DNA of 64,000 nt from Rotaria socialis (GCA_905331475.1 CAJNYU010003185.1:166890-230889), one strand, 5' to 3'. Numbered from the stretch's first letter, positions 34,038-46,862 are shown. A program made the numbers and translations. The notes: generated by a model from the sequence alone, not told the origin.

Positions 34038-37000
34038 ATGAACACACTGTACTACCATATGTATGACAATAATATACAGATGTTTGTTGGTCTTATTGTT
34101 TTATTTATATCGATTAATACAGCAAATGGAGTTATTAATAATTCGACAATTAGACTTCATAATCATTCGATATCAATTAAAAAATTATCAAATCAAACGA
34201 TAAATTTTTATGCAGGACAAAAATCGAATTCTATTGAATTACTTAAAAAATTACTTGCTAATCGACAAAGTTCAACAAAATATAATTCAAAATTATTACT
34301 AACAAGTAAATTGTATTTTATTATCAAATATGTTGGATAAGTTCCTATTACTCGTCTACTTGTATATCGATCAGAAAAATATTTGTTTTTGTGTAAAAAA
34401 TTCATTCATTCAAACCAATTTGATAAAATGAATAATGACGATAGCATAACGAACGATAATGAACAAATAATATATATTGTCGCGAGTATAGAATTGAGTT
34501 TCTTACATCATAGAGAATTATTCGCATTTATTCTATTTATCAATCTTAGCATCGTTATTAGCTTATCAAATCCACATTATGAGTTGATCAAGACTACACG
34601 ATTTTATTTTATCTATTTCAGACACTACTCACAAAACAGTATTAACATCATCGACAATTCTTTACATCCAAGTAAAACCAGCAGTAACTATTTCAAACAG
34701 TACACACGCTGATTTTCTCATTTATTCACCATTAAACCAAATCATCGAGAAAAAAGACTCGTCCAATACGACAATATTTGTCATTATATTCGTGTGTAGT
34801 TTTAGTGGTTTGGCATTTCTTTCGTTTGTTTATACCTTTTTTCTTAGGTAAAAACAAAATAATTATAAGATTCGTTCTTTATTCTTTTTTTCTCTTTCTA
34901 TTCTCTATGTAGACAACCTATCAATAGTTCTTACTTCAAATTGCCTTGTATACATGCATGGTCAACAGCAAAACAATCTCGTGACACTACACCATTATCC
35001 TATTCACCGTTTCATAGTAAGCCGCAAAAGGATTAGTTTGTGTCGGGACTGGATTAGTGCGATGACGTGTTATAGTTTATGTTTAACTCGGAAAGACGAA
35101 AGTTTCGATTTATGAGATAGTCAGTCATAAGCTATGGGGAGTCATCAGTCATCTTTTATTAAACCAGCGCTAGCTAATATTTCAATCAATTCCTATAATC
35201 GTGATCGTCAACATCGATCCTATCAAAAATCAATAGCAGTATGTTGTTCGGCGTCAAAAATTCGACGACAAGCTAATAAGACTTCGTTGAAAAATGATCA
35301 CAGTAGGTTTTCGATGGCTCTATTTTAAAGTTACAAAATGAATATTTCATTTGAATTTAAATAATATGAGTAAGAAAATAAATTTCGCCTTTGATTCTAG
35401 GAAAATTTTCAATACCCGAAGAATTTTATGTCGATGATTTGTATGATATTTATATGCAAAAACATGCACTCGATGATTTGGTATTTTCTACTGAATTTCA
35501 AGTAGGTGAAAATAAATTTTGATGAATTGAACTGGAATGCAATCATTCAAAAAGAAAACATTTAGGTCTATGATTTCCCCATTCGGATTCTAAATTTCCG
35601 GTCGGAAAACATTGATAAATGGGAGTGACTTGAAATCAGGAAGTCAGTGATCGGATATTTCTATTTTCAGTCATATCTGGATTCGTAGTTCCAGGCGTGT
35701 ATTGCCTGACATGATTGAACAATCAAACTTCGGTTTTTTATTTTATTTTTTTAGAGTATTCCCAATTTTGAAGAATTACCATCTACATCAGCAACTCGTG
35801 ATATTGTTGCTTCTAAAAATCGTTTTGTTAATATTCTACCTATTGATGCAACTCGTGTCGTTCTTAATCTACTCGACGATGATCCAGCTACGGATTATAT
35901 TAATGGAAATTATATATCGGTTTGTAATTGAATTGTTTGTTTTTTGTAATATTCTAGAGACGTTTTACTATATTTAGGGATACAAATGTCCGAATAAATT
36001 TATTGCAACTCAAGGTAAAAATAGATATGTTTAAAAGAAAGGAAAATGACTGATGTTGTTTTTTTTTGTAGGTCCTAAACCTGATACTTGTGAAGATTTC
36101 TGGCGTATGATATGGGAACTTAAACTTAAGTCAATCGTAATGTTAACAAATATTATCGAAGGCGCATCAAGAATGGTAAATATTATCATTGTTTTCTGTT
36201 CAATACACTGAATGGTATTGAAAGTACTGGCAAAGATTATGCGATTCTTGATAATAAAAACTTGAGAAGTTGTCTTTCTATAGAATGTGACAGTGATAAT
36301 CATGTTCTATTACATGATTCTTCAATTAATATCATAGTAGTAACTTATCGATAAGAGTCATTGGTTATGATATGTATTGACTACTGCCTCTTCGCTTCTC
36401 TGTTTTTCTTCCTTCTGTGAACCTTAGCCGTTTCTAATGAGCGACCATCTACTCATAATGATGTGCTCAATTATCACGAACCGGATGATATGATAACAAT
36501 CCCACATGGGTCTAATACTCAAGATCTATCGCCATGCGGCATCCCCTTGTGTTATTAGATATCCACAGTTATTTCTTTTCATATGTCTAAATTATGATTA
36601 TTGTCTTTTTCTTCTTTAAAGACAAAATGTCATCAATATTGGCCTGAACTTCATCAAACAATAACCTATGGTTTCTATCAAATCACATGTATTGATAATC
36701 AAACTCTATGCGATTATGAAAAACGTTTTTTTCATTTAACAAAAGTAAGTGTAATGAAACGTTTTAATAAGTCTAACATAGCTCGTGGTTGATCACCTGG
36801 TACTAAATGTCCAGCATTACGGATACTAGCTAAGATAAAATTATTCACTATTTTAATATAACCAGCAACTTGATCATCGGTTGGATCTACTTTCCACACC
36901 TGTCGAGTTGCCGTTTTATAATCATCCGAATGAGACCATTGTAGATCAGCAACCCAATTTAATGTTAAAGCTTCAGCACAGATAATGTCCAATAGACCAT

Positions 37001-40000
37001 TGTAAATAAGAATTTTATAATTATCAAAAAGTGTTGTTAATTGTTGCGATGGTATACTTTGAAAAACATCATTTATAAGCATTAATTCAACTTTATTATC
37101 TTGATTAAATGTTAAATTTCCTACATGAATTTGCCGACGACGATCAACACTTGTAATAAATTTAACATAATTTGATAGCGATGGAGACTCGTCAGTTTGT
37201 AAATAATTATAATAAGCACGTAAACCTGTAACATTTCTAAAATACGATGTTGTATTAATAAGATCGCCATCGATAAGTAAATCTGATATAGTAAATGCGT
37301 CCGTATAACGTTGTTGACTAATAGCATAGCGAACTAATTTTGATTGAAGGTCAATATAGAATAATTGATTTTCATCAATCAGACCGATCTAGAAAACGAA
37401 AAGATAATTTCAAATAGATTGATTGAATTCCGAAAGATGTATATTTATCTGTAAACATACCTGATAAAGTAATGGTCCATATGTATATTGTCTCATTGGA
37501 TCAGTCCAACCATTTCCCATTGAAAGACCTACTAAATTAATTTTAACTTTAACTTGTGGATCTTGATTTTCAACATGAATTTTATGTCCTATAGATGGTA
37601 CATATTTTCCAGCATAACTTTCACCAGTGATATAAAATGGATTCGATGCATAATCAGTGTAGATTTGAAAGAATTGTGTCAATGCGGAATAGAGATCACG
37701 AGCAACATCATCTTCAGTTCGAGCATAACCTTGGTCGTTGGATGCAAAACTGTAGCCTGTACCAACGGGATTATCAATATATAAAAGACTATACAATGAA
37801 TTCCATGTAATAGGTCGTTCCGATAGACTTCCATCGTCATTAACTTGTATAGGACCATGCTCAGTAAATAGACCAAAAAGTGATGTTGCACCAGGACCAC
37901 CTTGAAGCCACAAAAGAACAGGAGCATTTTTATCACCATTTTGTGTAGGAAAAAACCAAAAGAACATATTGGAATTGTATGTTTTATTGACAGTTAAATA
38001 ACCAGAAAATGATTGTTGTTTATAGGGTGGCAATTCTACCGAACTAAATTAAGAAATTAAATAAAAAGGAGAAACAAAAAATGGAATGAATATTTCCGTA
38101 CCTTAATTGCCTTGCTTTTTCAATTTGGCCTTGTTCAAGATAAGGCGTAAGAAATAATGGTTCGCCGGGATCATCATTTGATCGAAGAATAGTTGTTTCT
38201 CCGTCGGGATAGACTAGACTACGAAATTGCCCTTGAACATTTCCAGTGAGAAAAATTGTTACAAAAAGAATAATACAACCTTGTTGCAACATCATCATTA
38301 TCTATAAACTGAAAGTTAATAATGATAATAAGATTTCATTTTTTTGTGTGTTTCTATTTATATAAGATAAGTAATGGTAAAGAATTTTCACTACCGTCAT
38401 CATTAACAGCAGTCGATGATGAGATCTTCTCATTCGATTTGCCAAATAATGAACAGGACTTTCGTCTGATTGTTCAATATCATTATACACAATGGAAAGA
38501 TATGGATGTTCCAGCGGATTCACATACATTACTTCATTTAATACGTGAAGTCAATGAACAAATCACTCCTGAACAATATCCCATTGTTGTTCATTGCACG
38601 TAAGAAAAATGGAACAGATTTCATAATGAAAATTCTTATATTACTAGAGCTGGGGTCGGTCGAACAGGCACTTATATTGCCATTGATGCCATGATCGATA
38701 AAATAAAACAAGAAGAAAAAGTTGATATTTATAATTTTGTATCAAAAATGCGTCGTGAACGTCATTTGATGGTGCAAACAGTAGTATGCTTGTTTTGTGA
38801 ACACCGAAAAAGTAGACTTCATGCATCTTTTTCTCTCCTTCATATTCAAATAGAAACAATATGTATTTATTTATCGATCTCTACTTGAATATTATCTTTA
38901 TGGTAATACAAGAATTCAAGGCAATATATTTCGATCGACATATTTTAATTTAAAAAACAACAAACAAATGTTATTATTTTCTGAATATAATGTAAGTGAA
39001 ATATCTTCTAGAGAGATTATTATCAATAGTACTGTGCTTGCTTTTAGAGACTACAATTATTACCAGTAGAAAATGTTTTTCATCGTGATGCGCACTTAAT
39101 AACGAATATAAACAAAAATCGACATACTCAAATCGTCCCATGTAAAATTGTTGATAATCTTCAAAGTCGACCTTCACTGTTGTTTCTTCTCTCTAAAATT
39201 TAGATGACCATAATCGTGTTCGTTTAAGTCGCATACTTGGACATCCATACATCAATGCATCATTCATTGAAGTAAGATTCGAATTCTTGTTTGAATATTG
39301 ATCAAACCTATTTCTTAATTACCCAAAACAAAAACAGGGATATTCACACGAATCTTCATTTATTATAACACAAGATCCATTATTGGAAACTATTGATGAA
39401 TTTTGGCGAATGTTTCTTGAACATGACTCCAATACTATTGTACAATTGCATACAGTCGAAGAAGTAAGACTGAGTAGTATAGACAAATTTTCATGATAAT
39501 ATTAAGCATCATTTAGCCTTGTCCACCATGCCCAATCTATTATCCAAATGATGTTGATACATCAATGAAAATCAGTTCAACAATTTTATTAAAACTCATA
39601 GAAAAACAAATAATAGACGAAAAATATATTATTCGACAATTTTGTCTGACGGATGCACGTGAATGTGAATCTAAAACAATCTATCAATATGAATATTTAC
39701 TTCCTCTATGTAATAATGATGAATATGAAAATGAACAATGCACACCAACCGTATTAGTACAGAATTTATTTGATTTTATGGGTTATGTTAGTAAGCGATC
39801 AAATCAAAATAATCAAAATCGTTATATAACTGTTCATTGCGGGTAGGTCTGTTTTTCTCACACTAGAAACTACTTATGTTCGATTGGAATTATAGAAATG
39901 GTGGACCATCATGTTCAATATTTTGTACGAGTTTAATATTATTGGATCAACTTAAAAATGAACATAGTATCGATATATTTCAACGTGTACGTGCACTACA

Positions 40001-40212
40001 ACGACAACGACCTGCTATGATAAACTCATTTGTATGTGGGAAAAAAAGAAACTTTTTCTTCTAATTTGTTTTTATCATAGGCACAATATGAATATCTCTA
40101 CAAAATAATTCTCAAGTTCCTAGACGACTCATTCACGCTAACACATGTTCAATCTTCTCAATCACTAAACAACAGTATCTATGATAATAATCAAGAAAAT
40201 GTTAATCTCTAA
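34038..40212 (+). CDS. Receptor-type protein tyrosine phosphatase, short ectodomain
   Basis: Eighteen exons join in phase: 34038-34305, 34622-34847, 34913-35016, 35132-35302, 35401-35501, 35755-35919, 35978-36014, 36072-36175, 36622-36744, 38367-38599, 38648-38783, 38854-38991, 39048-39141, 39204-39271, 39338-39463, 39517-39842, 39896-40031, 40081-40212. A signal peptide ([16 protein letters not shown]) precedes about 110 ectodomain residues with several N-glycosylation sites, then a TM helix ([20 protein letters not shown]). D1 has [29 protein letters not shown], a WKD loop in place of WPD (Asp kept), and the intact active site HCTAGVGRTG. D2 has [15 protein letters not shown] and HPYINASF, but its loop reads HCGNGGPSC, lacking the essential Arg, so D2 should be dead; it resembles the D2 of the mu/kappa type. 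Joining exons 1-3 to the rest relies on a phase-1 splice at 35016/35132; otherwise a separate short membrane protein would end at 35033. Confidence 0.83.
36732..38298 (-). CDS. Serine carboxypeptidase (S10), nested in a phosphatase intron
   Basis: S10 peptidases remove C-terminal residues in lysosomes or secretions; this sequence is of the CPVL/vitellogenic type. Three exons: 38298-38102, 38043-37461, 37388-36732, about 478 residues. A signal peptide ([20 protein letters not shown]) is followed by [16 protein letters not shown], the oxyanion motif [13 protein letters not shown], the nucleophile [10 protein letters not shown], the catalytic Asp in [10 protein letters not shown] and the His in [14 protein letters not shown], so the triad is complete. 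The entire gene lies between phosphatase exons 9 and 10 on the opposite strand; its last codons overlap the end of phosphatase exon 9 by about 13 bases (36732-36744). Paralogue of the gene at 40356-41978, but it lacks that gene's last intron. A splice acceptor (TTTATAG) lies three bases before the ATG. Confidence 0.9.
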
Positions 40213-40355
40213 TTTTCTAGTCATGCTTGTTTTCTATCATTTATATACGTACCTACAAAATCTTTATTCTTTTCATAAAAATCTCTTTAAAAATAAATAA
40301 TAAAATTTAGATTATCAGAAAAACAAACAAAGAAAATGTCTTCTTTATGTATTTA

Positions 40356-41978
40356 TTATGATTGAGCAGCCAAAAATCGTTGAAGTAAATCGAGCATAGC
40401 TCGTGGTTGATCATAAGGAACCATATGACCAGCATTACGAACTGTAGCAAGAAAAAATCGATTGTTATTTGCTGTTTTAACATAACCAGCTATTTCAGGA
40501 TCGGAATCAGCTACTTTCCAAACTGTTCGTGGTGCTTGTCGGAGTTCATCGGTGCCAATCCACGATAATTGACTAATCCACTCCATTGTCAATGGTACAG
40601 CAATAATAACATCTAATTGACCATTGTAAATCATGACACTATAATTAGCATTGGCTATAGCAGCAACTTTCCATGCCATGCTTTGCATCTGCAAGAATTT
40701 TCAAAAATATTAAATTAGACATTTCAGGAGTTTTATCTTACCACATCGTTAAGTAACATTTTTTCAACAGTATCACTTTGACTACCATAGGATAAATTAC
40801 CGACATGGATTTGTTTTCGTCGATCAGCGCGAGTAACAAATGGAACAAAAAAACCTTCATCTTCAGGTTCATCGGTTAATAAATAATTGAAATAATTTTT
40901 TATTCCTGTTACATTATAGAAATAGGATGTCGTATTAATGAGATCACCGTTGAGAAGAGCATCAAAATAATGGAAAGCATCAATATAACGTTCTTGTTCA
41001 ATAGCATAACGCATCAATGCTGTTTGTAAATCAACATAGGCTTTTTGATTCAAATCAATAAGACCGATCTATTATAGAAAATGAATGTATATATATATAT
41101 ATATGCAATTCTTTCAAGATAAACTTTATTCGCCTAATCATACCTGATAGAGAAAATCACCGTACATATACTGATTAAGAGGATCAGTTAAACCATCACC
41201 AATAGTCATACCTTTCAAATTAATTCTAACTTTAACTTTTGGATCTTGATTTTCAACATGAATTTTATATGTAATTGAAGGAACATATTTACCACCATAA
41301 CTTTCACCAGTAACATAAAAGGGATTCGATGCATAATCAGTATAGATTTGAAAGAATTGTGTCAATGCTGAATAGAGATCACGAGCAACATCATCTTGTG
41401 TTCGAGCATAACCTTGGTCGTTGGATGTAAAACTATAACCAGTACCAACTGGATTATCAATGAAAAGTAAATGATAGTTCGCATTCCATGTATATGGACG
41501 TAGTTGAATATTTTCATTAGCATCAATATAAATCGGGCCGATTTCCGTGAATAGAGCAAAAAGTGACGAAGCACCAGGACCACCTTGAAGCCAAAGCATG
41601 ACAGGTGTATTAGGTTTATTACCGTTTTGAGCAGGAAAAAACCAAAAGAACATATTGGAATTGTATTGTTTATTGACAGTTAAATAACCAGAAAACGATT
41701 GTTGTTTATAGGGTGGTAATTCAACCGAACTAAATTAAGAAATTAAATAAAACGGAGAAACAAAAAATGGAATGAATATTTTCGTACCTTAATTGTCTTG
41801 CTTTTTCAATTTGACCTTGTTCAAGATAAGGCGTAAGAAATAATGGCTCACCGGGATCATCATCAACTGTAACAACACTGGATTTTCGTGTTGGAAACAT
41901 TTTACGAAATGGACCTCGATATCCATTGACGCATTCAACTGCAACCAAACAGACAAATAGAACAAGTAATGAGCGCAT
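40356..41978 (-). CDS. Serine carboxypeptidase (S10), second copy
   Basis: Four exons: 41978-41788, 41728-41144, 41068-40742, 40688-40356, about 478 residues. Signal peptide RSLLVLFVCLVAVECVNG, then [20 protein letters not shown], the oxyanion motif [13 protein letters not shown], nucleophile GESYGGKYVP, catalytic Asp in IYNGQLDVII and His in NAGHMVPYDQPRAM. Several blocks are nearly identical to the nested copy ([20 protein letters not shown] against [20 protein letters not shown]), as are intron 1 and the intron before IGLID, so the duplication is fairly recent or conversion has acted. I chose ATG 41978 over upstream in-frame ATGs because a splice acceptor (TTTTCAAG) directly abuts it and a signal peptide follows. 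The 3' end faces that of the phosphatase, 143 bases away. Confidence 0.9.
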
Positions 41979-42465
41979 CTTGAAAATAAAACTAAATAGA
42001 ATAAAAGATATTGTGGTTGATATATGTCTATATATGTGAGAAAGATAACAATGAATGAAATGCATAGAAAGCATGACAAGTAAATCATATTATCTACTTG
42101 TATGTATGTAGATGACAAAGATAAAAAGGAACACGCAGCCGCATATTCATCATGAATTCGAAATTTTGGGTCTTTTTTCTTCTAAGAAATCCAATAAAAA
42201 GTTGATTTTAGTTTTCAAAACAGTTGACGTAATTCACAATTACAATTGATAACCTGAACAAATAGCTCAAGGTTATATGAATATCTTTGTTAATGCATGA
42301 AAACAGTATACAAACTGAAATCATTCATGCAAAAATAATCTTTTCTTTTCTGTCTCTCGACTTCTCTTTCTCTCTTGCTGTTCTCTCGTTCCGCTTTGGA
42401 CAAACGGGAATTAGTTCGAAGCATTTCATAGCTACATATTATCTGATTTACCTGAAAAAGTAATC

Positions 42466-43172
42466 ATGTTATTATTCTATTTCTTTCTATTATTTCTCAG
42501 TAAAACTCGCGGAAAATTTTTATCAGCGTCAGAAACATCATCATTGTTTTTCATACGAAATATTCGTTTATCAACCAATGATCAACAATATCTTATTCAA
42601 TGTCCATATGGTTTAAATCATTTACGCGTTCAATTATTTAATTATTCAAATGAAAATTGTTTTAATTTATATTCAGTATCGAATAATAATCCATGTGTGA
42701 ACCATCTATCTCCATGTCAATTTCACGCTAAACGTATTCCACTTCGTTGCAATCGTTATTTATATTCGAAAAATGTTGATATTACTTATCAATGTTCAAA
42801 CAAGTAAGTCGAAAAGAAAAATTCTATTTTTATTTTTAAAGAACTCATTTCAATAATTTTAGAGAAATGATATTTTCTAATATAAAACGTAATAGTTTAA
42901 GTAACACGAGTAATCCATCCAATTCAGAAGAAAATATGGCTCTATTTCTCATTGGTTTGTGTACAATTATTATTTTTTGGGTGATTATTTTTGCAATTTG
43001 TTATATTTATTATTGTAATGATCACGAAGAACGTGATTTACTTTTCCAGCAAACTTATTTACAAAATGATATAATTGATTTTAATTTTTCATCCATGAAA
43101 AATCATTCAATGACTATTGATAATCTTTGCCTTCGTGTCAATCCATTCGAAAACAATCATATAACAACATAA
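42466..43172 (+). CDS. Small type I membrane protein, six-Cys SUEL-lectin-like ectodomain
   Basis: Two exons (42466-42803, 42863-43172) give 216 residues. Signal peptide MLLFYFFLLFLSKTRG, ectodomain of about 115 residues, TM helix ALFLIGLCTIIIFWVIIFAICYI and a cytosolic tail of about 55 residues. The ectodomain cysteines (QYLIQCP, NENCF, NNPCV, SPCQF, PLRCNR, TYQCS) and the closing pattern V-D-I-T-Y-Q-C resemble the compact SUEL/galactose-binding lectin fold, which typically ends in Y-L-x-V-x-Y-x-C. The match is weak and made from memory; the domain is otherwise unrecognised. N-glycosylation sites are present (NYS, NTS). Function unknown. Confidence 0.7.
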
Positions 43173-43446
43173 ATCGTTTGATAGTGCATGCATGCGATTG
43201 TATAATAAGATAACAACTAGTACGTCATCAATTGTTTTCAATTATAGATACATGTAATAAAACATAATGAACAAGTACTGACAATTGTCATTTTTAATTT
43301 TCCTATTTGAAAATAAATATTATATAAGCATCATTAGCACTAACTTTTCAACATGATTTTGATAGAACCTTCAAATATTTTTGAGTTGTAATTTACATCT
43401 TAGCGCCGAACTCATTCTTTTATTAATTATTTATTACATATGCTAA

Positions 43447-43899
43447 ATGGAGGACTATTTGCTATTGGGTAATCAAAGCATAGATAATTACAGCAATAAC
43501 ATACATCGACAATCGACTCATCAAACTAATCTCGAACAAGATAAATCGTCAATTGAAAATAAACCTATTCCAAATTACTATGAATGGTCTTTATGTGATA
43601 TCAATTCTGCTCATAATGATCTTTTCAATCAAATGCCTTCTCAACGTTCACAAAATCTACCCAAACTCGAGTCATTAACATATTTTAATTGTAAAAAAAC
43701 TGGTGAATTTTCTCTAACATACGATAGAACTATTCGTGGAGACTACATTTATGCACAGCAACAGTTTGGTACCAGTCGAATGAGTAGACCACATCCTTTA
43801 CGTAATTCAATTCCATGTGAAGAACAAAGTCGATGGATGCCGATTCGATCATCATCAATGATTGGAAGACGCGCTCATTTACCATTAGACTTATTTTAA
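43447..43899 (+). CDS. Hypothetical protein, disordered
   Basis: Single-exon ORF of 150 residues, rich in Asn, Gln, Ser and Arg. No signal peptide, TM helix or known motif. It may be a small gene or the last exon of a longer transcript; the sequence just before the ATG lacks a strong acceptor. Codon use is like that of the neighbouring real exons, and no stop occurs for 450 bases in AT-rich DNA, which argues for coding. Confidence 0.45.
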   Translation: MEDYLLLGNQSIDNYSNNIHRQSTHQTNLEQDKSSIENKPIPNYYEWSLCDINSAHNDLFNQMPSQRSQNLPKLESLTYFNCKKTGEFSLTYDRTIRGDYIYAQQQFGTSRMSRPHPLRNSIPCEEQSRWMPIRSSSMIGRRAHLPLDLF

Positions 43900-46862
43900 G
43901 TAGAATCCTTTCTATGATTTATATCGTAGCTCAGCCTGAAAACACCTTAGTAACTATGTCCATTTTACGTACATAAATACAAATCGAGAATATTGTTTAA
44001 TTTGTTGGCTGCTTTTATAAATGTAATCTATCTACAGACATACATACATGCAGTTGTTAATTCACTGATGACGTTGTTATAACTTTCATAAAGTCTAGAA
44101 ACTAATCAGCATAAACAAATTATCAAATCGAATGTATTCTAATTATGAAGTATAAAAAGCAAATTTGTCGTCATATTATCTGTGTTGAAAAACAGAAATA
44201 GATTTCTAATCTAAAATGAAGATTTTATTGTGACACAGCATAATTGTGTCACGGATACGGGCACGCACGAGTTGAGATAATTTACATGCACTTTCCTCCA
44301 TTGCAATAAAATGAGTTGAAGCCTCTACACGTATGAAAAAGAGGGCGTTTGAAACAAGAACATGCATGTACAGTCAGATATTTTAATGAATATAAGAAAA
44401 CATCTCAACTGTTTTGACATCAATGTGACATGAATTTAAGTCATTAAACATATAGTTGAAAAATGGCTGTACTGTTGAGCCTGTCGAGGATTATTGAAAA
44501 AAATTATGATAATCTGTTTCCATGTTAGAAAGAATACGAAAATACTTCTCCACATTTAGCAAGTGTACCACGTTGTAATTATAATTTTTATACTTTGCAG
44601 CTCAGCAGCTGTGAAACTAATTAATCAACGAAGATTTAGTTTAGATCCGACAACTGTTAATAATATTTTGGATCTTCGGCCGATAGAGAATAAGAAACCT
44701 AAAGATTGATTTGAGTACACTATTTCTTCTTTTTGTACTGTAGGACTTTTTTTGTGTACCCTATTGAGTATTTATTTATTTCTGTACTCCGGTGGTTATG
44801 TATTTATTTTTGTACTCATGTGTTCTTGTGATTATGCTTTGCAATCAATGGCCAAATGAATGAATCATATGATAAAAAAAGAAAATTTCTTTATAAAGAC
44901 TAGAATAGGTGTAACGATATCGACCCTAACAGAGTCGATACGTAATGGCAAACTGGCTAGGAGTAGAGTAGTTTACTTCCACTCTCGGCAATAAACCTTT
45001 TCTGGATTCTGTTTTTAATGATTTAAAAAGCGTCACCGACGTAGTTTTTATCAATCCAGTTATAAAAATAACATTCAATAGAGTCATGTGATAAATCTTT
45101 ATTTTGCTTTTTTCATTCTTTACGATGAAGATATTGTAACACTGCCAAATGAAATCAAATGCGAAAAACGGTGATGTTAGAGACTCAACAACAAATGTAT
45201 ACCATTGCTCATGTGGTTTTACCGGTATTAAATATACTTTTATAAATTTCATTATTTATGTTATTGTAACCGTATATTTGGTTGGCTCTTGTAATTACAT
45301 CATAATACTGTTTTATACAGGCGTTTGTCAATAACGTCAGCTTGCTTCTTCCAATTATATCTAAGATGTGACTGTAGGGTTTATGTCTGAGAAAAGAAAT
45401 AACCAACATACGGTAGAACTTGTATGGAGAAAACAATTTTTTTCATGAATCGTATACATTTGTAATCAGGTCATAATTTAAAACTGTTTTTACAATTTAA
45501 GAAAACTCGATATCGGAACTGTAAACAGATAGATTTTTAATTTAAAATAATTGTCTAACGTAACTACGTTGCTTGCTGAATTCATTGCTCGTAGTCCAAA
45601 CGACTTAACGAAACTCCAAGAAACTGGATTCTATCATTTATTCCTTACTCACACTCCACACCCTACTTTTGCTGTTCTGTCTGTGTCATTTTTCCCAAGG
45701 TGATCTTGTTGTTTTCCGTATTGGTATATTACGCTTATTGGTCGGAGGAAGAACTTTCCTGCTTGGGAAATTCTTTTCCATAGCGAATCTTTACTATCGA
45801 TAGTTAATGAATTTTATTGTAGAAAAAGTCATTTTTAATCAAATAAAATTAAATCTAAAACACAAATCAATTCAATACGGACTTGTGGTGCTGTAGATCA
45901 GTATTAAATTTCAAGTCGGGACACACGAAAACTCCTCACCTTAAGCTTTTCTTCAAATATTAAATTTATTTTTAGTCATTCTGTAATGTGATGACAATGG
46001 CTCTGCCGGATGTTTCTCTGTTCGTTCTTACTCTGACAATATTTTTTAAAAAGTATTTGTTTTTCTGTTGTGGCGACCTTTTCACGTCATAGATATTTAT
46101 TTTGACTAATCAATGACTTTGTTAGGAAAATTCCACAGTAGATCTGGGAAAAATCATCTCTCAGCTGAATATGATTCTATATATACGCACTTTACAAGAA
46201 TGGAACTGTTGCGAATCTTGTCAAGAAGCATTTCTGAATAGTTGAAAATCTTGAAACCTTGTAAGTAATTATAAACTTTGATAATTTTTCTTTTGATCTA
46301 CGATGAGGTACGTTCAGATTTCCGGAAAAGTAAATTTCATAAAACATCAAATTTCTATCTCACTATTAAAAGATCTACAGGAGTGTCAACAGGCAGTTCC
46401 TTGAAACTTCCGTAATTGCAACTACATGCGAATGAAAATGATCAGAAAATACCGCATTTTCTGAAACCTCCCCAACAAAATTTCTTGAAAATTAACGCCT
46501 TTAAATCTATGTGCCTATCTAATATTATATCTACATGATATGAATATAGAAATATTAGAAATTCCTTGGTTGACCAAAATTTTGAGGAATTTTATTGACA
46601 GAGTTCATTTCCTAGGTAATATTGGTTTGGAGTTTTGTCAAATGTATTTTTTTATCGAATTATTATGTCAGTAATTTCTCTGGAAGTTTGAAAGCATATG
46701 TAGTTCACCTAAAAAATTGATCTGAGGATGCCGCTATACAGCATAAGTAGCTTTCAAAATATGAACATTTAGCTGGGAAATCTGCCCAGTGCTCGATTGT
46801 ATCTAATAATTTTTGTTCTTATCAATAGGTTAAACAAAAGTTGAATACTGTTAAATCACAAA
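43900..46862. other. Gene-poor interval with a transposase relic
   Basis: About 3 kb holding the hAT-like fragment at 44599-44709 and a GTAC-rich tract at 44715-44815 sharing words with the repeat at 17030. Other ORFs (44926 minus, 45149 plus, 45209 minus) overlap each other and look like chance. Confidence 0.5.
44599..44709 (+). pseudogene. hAT transposase C-terminal fragment
   Basis: The 36 codons read SSAAVKLINQRRFSLDPTTV then NNILDLR. This fits the end of the hAT dimerisation domain, where a Ser-Ser-Ala core is followed by xxRRxxLxPxTVxxLLxL. The preceding TTTGCAG could be an acceptor. No upstream transposase sequence is recognisable, so this is a relic or an exapted end. Short match, hence the modest confidence. 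Confidence 0.4.

Noticed and set aside
34383-34712. 109-codon plus-strand ORF
   Set aside because: It covers the first phosphatase intron and the next exon in the wrong frame; the in-phase frame encodes the rest of the ectodomain.
44926-45436. Three overlapping ORFs on both strands
   Set aside because: They overlap one another, lack any domain and are as expected from chance in this interval.
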